A stretch of DNA of 64,000 nucleotides from assembly GCA_015709595.1 (NCBI GenBank), contig CP054178.1, forward strand, positions 310,001 through 374,000, given 5' to 3'. Shown in pieces: positions 60,300-64,000 of this stretch. This DNA is from Phycisphaeraceae bacterium. Lineage in GTDB: Bacteria; Planctomycetota; Phycisphaerae; Phycisphaerales; SM1A02. A program made the position numbers and the translations under genes. Every line of letters starts with the position of its first letter. The first letter of the stretch is position 1. The notes beneath the pieces were generated by a model. The model searched no databases. It had not been told where the DNA came from and saw only the letters and a program-made list of their open reading frames with translations.

Positions 60300-60647
60300 T
60301 TACTTCTTTCCACCCTTGGCGGCAGGAGCGGCGGCGGCCTTGGCGGCGGGAGCGGCCGCAGCACCCTTCGCGGGAGCGGCGGCGCCCTTGGCGGCCGGAG
60401 CGGCGGCAGCACCGGCGGCCGGCGTCGCGCCCGGAGCGGCGGCGGCGTCACCCTCGGCCGCCTCCTTCTTCTTCTTCGCCGTCACGACCTTGATGCTGCG
60501 CACCTTGGGCAGATGGATCGGATCGCTTCGGCCCGCCTCGAACCGACCGCCTTCGGTCAGTTTGGCGATGCGCTCGGGTCGCGTCAGCACGTTGCGATGC
60601 GCCTCGAGCGCGCCGGACTTGGACTTCAGACTGGGGTGCAGACTCAT
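60300..60647 (-). CDS. small basic protein of PVC-group bacteria with Ala/Lys/Pro tail
   Basis: The protein has 115 residues and starts MSLHPSLKSKSGALEAHRNV, LTRPERIAKLTEGGRF. This is the pattern of the short basic protein conserved in Planctomycetes, Verrucomicrobia and Chlamydiae, probably ribosome- or RNA-associated. The second half (KKKKEAAEGDAAAAPG, then AAAPAAKGAAAPAKG repeats to the end) is a histone H1-like Ala/Pro/Lys tail not found in the short members. ATG 60647 is used. Confidence 0.78.
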   Translation of the reverse strand: MSLHPSLKSKSGALEAHRNVLTRPERIAKLTEGGRFEAGRSDPIHLPKVRSIKVVTAKKKKEAAEGDAAAAPGATPAAGAAAAPAAKGAAAPAKGAAAAPAAKAAAAPAAKGGKK

Positions 60648-60672
60648 GGTCGCCTCTCGTGTTCGGTGCGGG

Positions 60673-61461
60673 TCAGCCGCGGTAGCGTTCGAGACTGATG
60701 CCGATCTCATCCCGCCCGAAGCGGGCCTTCCACTTGATCTTGATCTCGTTGATCTTCGACTCGAGCGATTTGACGGTCGCGCTCTGCCTTGCCTCGGGCG
60801 CATGGCCCGGAGCCACAAACACGTCGAAGTCGCGTCCATTATTCGCAGGCACCACGTACGCTTCAAGCCCGTCGGCCCGACAGAACTCCGCCACCATGGT
60901 CGCACCGGCTTTAGTGGTCTTCTGGACCAGGTAGAAGTAGTTGAGCCCCGATTGTCGTGGGTCGGACTCGATCGGACCCCAACCGGCTGGGGTGGAGGGG
61001 GTCAACGGACGTGAGCCGGAGTCCGACACAGAGCCCGATCGTGCGTCGATGGATCCACCCCCTCCGGATTGACGGTTGGCGGCGCCGGATGTCCCCCCGC
61101 TGCCTCCCGCGTCTCGTGCGCCTCCACCCCGGATGCCCTGCTGTGCCGCCAAGGCAGCCAGCTCGGTCTCACCAGCGACGAGTTCGGCCCGGCGGGCGGA
61201 CTCATCATTCGCGCCCCGCGTGTACCCGAACATGTACGCCCCGGCCGCCACGGCGATTACCCCTGCAATCACCAGGAACACGTATCCCACCGGCACACGG
61301 ATCGAACGCCCCGGCGCGAACCAACGCACGGGATCGTGAGGCGAAACCACCGCCTCGCTCAGCCGATGATGGGGCGTGTGACCGTTGACCTCCGGCGCGG
61401 CGGCACGCGGGGCGTCGTGTCCTGAGAGCAACTCGTAGAGAACGGGCCGGCCGGTCTTCAT
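60673..61461 (-). CDS. single-pass membrane protein with C-terminal SPOR-like domain
   Basis: The protein has 262 residues. ATG 61461 has GGAGG seven bases upstream. A cytosolic part is followed by one membrane helix (about 61-83, VGYVFLVIAGVIAVAAGAYM), a Gly/Ser-rich linker and a compact alpha/beta end (NYFYLVQKTTKAGATMVAEF then AYVVPANNGRDFDVFV) that resembles the SPOR fold, which binds denuded peptidoglycan strands. Its stop lies 26 bases before the small basic protein start, so they may share a transcript. Function inferred only. Confidence 0.6.
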   Translation of the reverse strand: MKTGRPVLYELLSGHDAPRAAAPEVNGHTPHHRLSEAVVSPHDPVRWFAPGRSIRVPVGYVFLVIAGVIAVAAGAYMFGYTRGANDESARRAELVAGETELAALAAQQGIRGGGARDAGGSGGTSGAANRQSGGGGSIDARSGSVSDSGSRPLTPSTPAGWGPIESDPRQSGLNYFYLVQKTTKAGATMVAEFCRADGLEAYVVPANNGRDFDVFVAPGHAPEARQSATVKSLESKINEIKIKWKARFGRDEIGISLERYRG

Positions 61462-61529
61462 GGCAACCTCCATGTCGCGTATGGTGCGCCTTCCGGGGCC
61501 GCGGCGGCGGTCATGTCATGACAGGCATT

Positions 61530-61919
61530 CTACCCGTTTCCCACCGCCAGTGCGCTGGCGATGGCGTGGGAATCGCTGTGGCTGAGCGACAGGAGCCACC
61601 CGGTGATCCCGCGCTCGCGGGCGATCTGCGCCGATCGCCCGCTCAGCCGGACGCCCGGCTGGCCCGCGGGATCGCGCGTCACGTCCACGTCCGTCCAGGC
61701 GATGCCGTCCCGCCAGCCGGTGCCGAGCGCCTTGAGCACCGCCTCCTTGGCCGCGAACCGCGCGGCGTACCGTTCGGCTCGCAGCCGATGACTCTGTTCG
61801 GCGTAGGCCTGTTCACCCGCGGTGAAGCACCGGGCGAGGAAGCGCTCACCGTGCGTTTCCAGCATGTGGGCGATGCGGGTGATCTCCACCAGGTCGATGC
61901 CGTGTCCCATGATGCGCAT
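61530..61919 (-). CDS. acpS: holo-[acyl-carrier-protein] synthase
   Basis: The protein has 129 residues, with the motifs of AcpS: MRIMGHGIDLVEITRIAHML (Asp9 binds Mg) and RYAARFAAKEAVLKALGTG with Glu58 and Lys62. The enzyme moves 4'-phosphopantetheine from CoA to apo-ACP in the cytoplasm. It would function as a trimer. The end LLSLSHSDSHAIASALAV is also typical. Overlap-free neighbours; a standard gene. Confidence 0.92.
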   Translation of the reverse strand: MRIMGHGIDLVEITRIAHMLETHGERFLARCFTAGEQAYAEQSHRLRAERYAARFAAKEAVLKALGTGWRDGIAWTDVDVTRDPAGQPGVRLSGRSAQIARERGITGWLLSLSHSDSHAIASALAVGNG

Positions 61920-61965
61920 GGCAGATGGTATCGGCGCGAGGCCCTCCGCCGACTACCATGCGGTC

Positions 61966-62502
61966 ATGTCGCAATCCCACCAGGAGATGGCCGCCGCCAG
62001 CGCCAGGCATGAGCCCGTGCGATGCGCCGTGTTGACGGTATCCGACACCCGCAACGAACACACGGATACGGGCGGGCGCCGCGTGCGCGAGATTCTCGGC
62101 GAGTTCGGACATGAAAGCGTCGCCCGAGCCATCGTCAGGGATGAGCCCGGCGCGATCCGGACGACGCTGGCTGACTGGCTGCGCCGCCGCGATCTGCACG
62201 CCATCATCACCACGGGAGGCACGGGAATCGCCCGCCGTGATACCACCATCGAGGTGGTCCGTTCATTCCTGACCCACGAACTGGAGGGCTTCGGCGAACT
62301 GTTCCGCATGCTCTCGTGGCACGAAGTCGGATCGAGCGCCATGCTCAGCCGCGCCGTGGGGGGACTGGCGACGGACGCCGATCCGGCCTGGCTCGGCGTG
62401 TTCCTGTTCGCCATTCCAGGATCAGTCAACGCGGTTGAAACGGCGATGCGTCGGCTCATCGGTCCGGAACTGGCGCACCTGGTCTGGGAGCGAACGCGCT
62501 AG
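61966..62502 (+). CDS. molybdopterin biosynthesis protein MoaB/MogA family
   Basis: The protein has 178 residues. The core AVLTVSDTRNEHTDTGGRRV, AIITTGGTGIARRDTTIEVV and SWHEVGSSAMLSRAVGG matches MoaB/MogA proteins, with Gly-rich GGTG and the Asp of RRDTT for binding molybdopterin. These adenylylate molybdopterin before molybdenum insertion. The family also includes stand-alone enzymes of unclear role, so MoaB or MogA is not decided. ATG 61966 follows the acpS start divergently by 46 bases. Confidence 0.82.
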   Translation: MSQSHQEMAAASARHEPVRCAVLTVSDTRNEHTDTGGRRVREILGEFGHESVARAIVRDEPGAIRTTLADWLRRRDLHAIITTGGTGIARRDTTIEVVRSFLTHELEGFGELFRMLSWHEVGSSAMLSRAVGGLATDADPAWLGVFLFAIPGSVNAVETAMRRLIGPELAHLVWERTR

Positions 62503-62543
62503 CCGGGGCGAACACGTCCGCATCCCCAGGATCGCTCGCGGCC

Positions 62544-63086
62544 TCACCTCGGCTGGCGCAACTCCACCCGCACGGGCATGCGCGACAACCGCTCAAACAA
62601 CCGTCGGGCGTTGCGAATGGGCCACCAGTCGTAGAGGAAGATCTCGATCGGCCGCCACATCGCCACCCATCCGGCGATGAGCAGCGATTCGCCGATCACC
62701 TGCACCGCGGCGGATTCGCCGAACAGTCGCTCCAGTTCGATGTGCGCAGTGATGCAGAGCGCCAGCGCGACCAGCCCGATGAAGAGACTGGCGCGGCCGC
62801 GGCGCATCAGGTCACGGAACTCACGTCCTTTCACCTGCGACTGGTACTCGAAGTAGTTGCGCACGGCCTCTCCCACCGATGCGGAGGGATCGGCGTCCAG
62901 CGGGGGTTCATCCAACGTGATGACCAGGGACACGTGGGCGTCGCGTGGGAACTCACGCGCCCAGCCCACGATGAACTCTTCGGCATCGTGATCCAGATCC
63001 TTCTCGTGAAAGGGCGAAGGATCCATCGAGTTGAACAACTGGCGAATGTCGCGCAGCCGAACCTTGATCTCATGGGCGGTGGGCAC
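62544..63086 (-). CDS. membrane protein of unknown function, 180 aa
   Basis: A soluble alpha/beta N-terminal part (DPSPFHEKDLDHDAEEFIVG, AHVSLVITLD) is followed by two membrane helices (about 107-125, SLFIGLVALALCITAH, and 136-152, VIGESLLIAGWVAMW) and a basic tail (RNARRLFERLSRMPVRV). No known motif. It lies alone between the MoaB/MogA gene and the porin. Confidence 0.5.
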   Translation of the reverse strand: MPTAHEIKVRLRDIRQLFNSMDPSPFHEKDLDHDAEEFIVGWAREFPRDAHVSLVITLDEPPLDADPSASVGEAVRNYFEYQSQVKGREFRDLMRRGRASLFIGLVALALCITAHIELERLFGESAAVQVIGESLLIAGWVAMWRPIEIFLYDWWPIRNARRLFERLSRMPVRVELRQPR

Positions 63087-63143
63087 GCAGGATCATTGCC
63101 CGCACCAACGTTCATTTCCTCCACCCTCGGACCGCTTCACGAC

Positions 63144-64000
63144 TCAGAAGAGCAGCTGCAGCTGACTGCGCACCACGATCTGCCCGTCCTCACCGACGCC
63201 ATCCACTCGCCAGCCCGCGCCGGACGACGGGAACGAACCATTGACCCCGTTGAACCCGTATCCCGCGTCCGTGGTCCACTTGAGCGTGTGCTTGTGGAAG
63301 TAGCGGTTGAAGCCGATGGTCGCCACGCTCAGCTCATCGGCGTCGGTGTCATCATCCGCCCATTCGTAGCGTGCGAAGAACTCCAGATCCTCGGTCACGA
63401 AGACGCCGCCCTGAACGAGGAAGCCGTATTCATCGAGGTTTCCGGAGTCCCGATCGGTGTGACGCCCCACTGCCGCGGCATACAGGTTCCACCCCCCGCC
63501 TTCCACGGATAGGTCCGCGGTCCAACTGAAGAACCGCCTCTCGTCATCGTTTCCCAGTCCTGTACCGGGGTTGAACGTGGTGCCGGATTCATCCCGCTCG
63601 GCATGGACCGCGACGCCGAGCATCACGCCCGCTTCGTCTCCCCGGAAACTCGTGAAATCGTTGAATGATCCCCACGCCCCGGCCAGCAGAAACTCCCCGC
63701 GAGCAGTAAGCGCGAACTCAGTGTCCTCCGCCAGGGCGGGCGCAAGCGTGGTGTTCTCGCCGTTGGAGACCGCCGCGCTCATCCGCCACCGTTCATGCTC
63801 GTACTCCACCATGACGGCGCCGGCCCGTCCGAGCGTCCAGGCCTGATGGATGAGCGACCGGTCCACCGCCAGCAGCCGCTTGCTCGACATGAGTGCCTCG
63901 CGCATGAACGGCAGCTTGAAGCGACCAAAGGTGAGCGACCAGCCCTCGCCGAGTTCCTTGGTGATCGTGGCGTCGTTGACCCCCATGACGCCGGTCGAAC
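63144..64000 (-). CDS. outer-membrane porin, OprP/OprO-like (C-terminal part)
   Basis: The gene runs off the right edge. The visible C-terminal 284 residues have alternating beta strands separated by charged loops (LTFGRFKLPFMREALMSSKR, AGAVMVEYEHERWRMSAAVS, YGFLVQGGVFVTEDLEFFAR) and end on VVRSQLQLLF, with a terminal Phe as expected for outer-membrane barrel proteins. The GRFKLPF and ARYEWADDD motifs fit the phosphate-selective porin O/P group. The signal peptide and the first strands are outside the window. Confidence 0.75.
   Translation of the reverse strand, partial: STGVMGVNDATITKELGEGWSLTFGRFKLPFMREALMSSKRLLAVDRSLIHQAWTLGRAGAVMVEYEHERWRMSAAVSNGENTTLAPALAEDTEFALTARGEFLLAGAWGSFNDFTSFRGDEAGVMLGVAVHAERDESGTTFNPGTGLGNDDERRFFSWTADLSVEGGGWNLYAAAVGRHTDRDSGNLDEYGFLVQGGVFVTEDLEFFARYEWADDDTDADELSVATIGFNRYFHKHTLKWTTDAGYGFNGVNGSFPSSGAGWRVDGVGEDGQIVVRSQLQLLF

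Overview
The window is high-GC DNA that most resembles a planctomycete, probably of the class Phycisphaerae. The pointers are a gene for the short basic protein that begins MSLHPSLKS and is known from Planctomycetes and their relatives, a secreted protein with a PEP-CTERM-like tail (PAPGALAAFG, then Arg-rich), and planctomycete-type integrase and DUF2924/recombinase genes. The taxon is inferred from gene content, since no rRNA or tRNA gene was seen.

Positions 1-14696 are the head, neck and tail cluster of a tailed phage or prophage, all on the plus strand and tightly packed. In order it holds the end of a portal gene, a fused prohead protease/major capsid gene, a decoration protein, neck proteins, a tail tube, a tail chaperone with a probable -1 frameshift product, a lipoprotein, a gp10-like protein and the tape measure. 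Tail-tip genes follow, and then a cassette of a methyltransferase, a DUF115-like protein, a Ser/Gly-rich protein with an embedded Hint (intein-like) domain, and two sugar transferases. No terminase, lysis or integrase gene lies next to it.

Positions 14685-29199 are a copper (possibly copper/silver) resistance island on the minus strand, built from two operons. copZ-csoR-copA is interrupted by a 1298-bp insertion sequence in copZ. The second operon encodes a Cys/His-rich secreted protein, a CusB-like adaptor, a CusA-like pump, two periplasmic metal-site proteins and a CusC-like channel. Both operons start at a promoter carrying the same ATACT-N7-AGTAT operator, so CsoR probably controls both. 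After about 1 kb without genes, 30240-38579 is a decayed mobile and defence island. It holds DUF2924, a truncated serine recombinase, a type I Wadjet remnant (jetA, jetB and a truncated jetC, with no jetD), a Fic protein, a glycosyltransferase and a truncated tyrosine integrase.

From 38822 the window is chromosomal. It carries a gamma-glutamyltransferase, MurB, and a five-gene set (42464-49507) that looks like a divergent type VII-like secretion locus: two tiny proteins sharing a W-x-D motif, two coiled-coil proteins and a 1314-residue EssC/FtsK-like ATPase. After it come a PEP-CTERM-like protein, a glycosyltransferase, PrmC, TauE, RecJ, a penicillin acylase, fRMsr, an aminotransferase, the small basic protein, a membrane protein, AcpS, MoaB/MogA, a membrane protein and the end of a porin.
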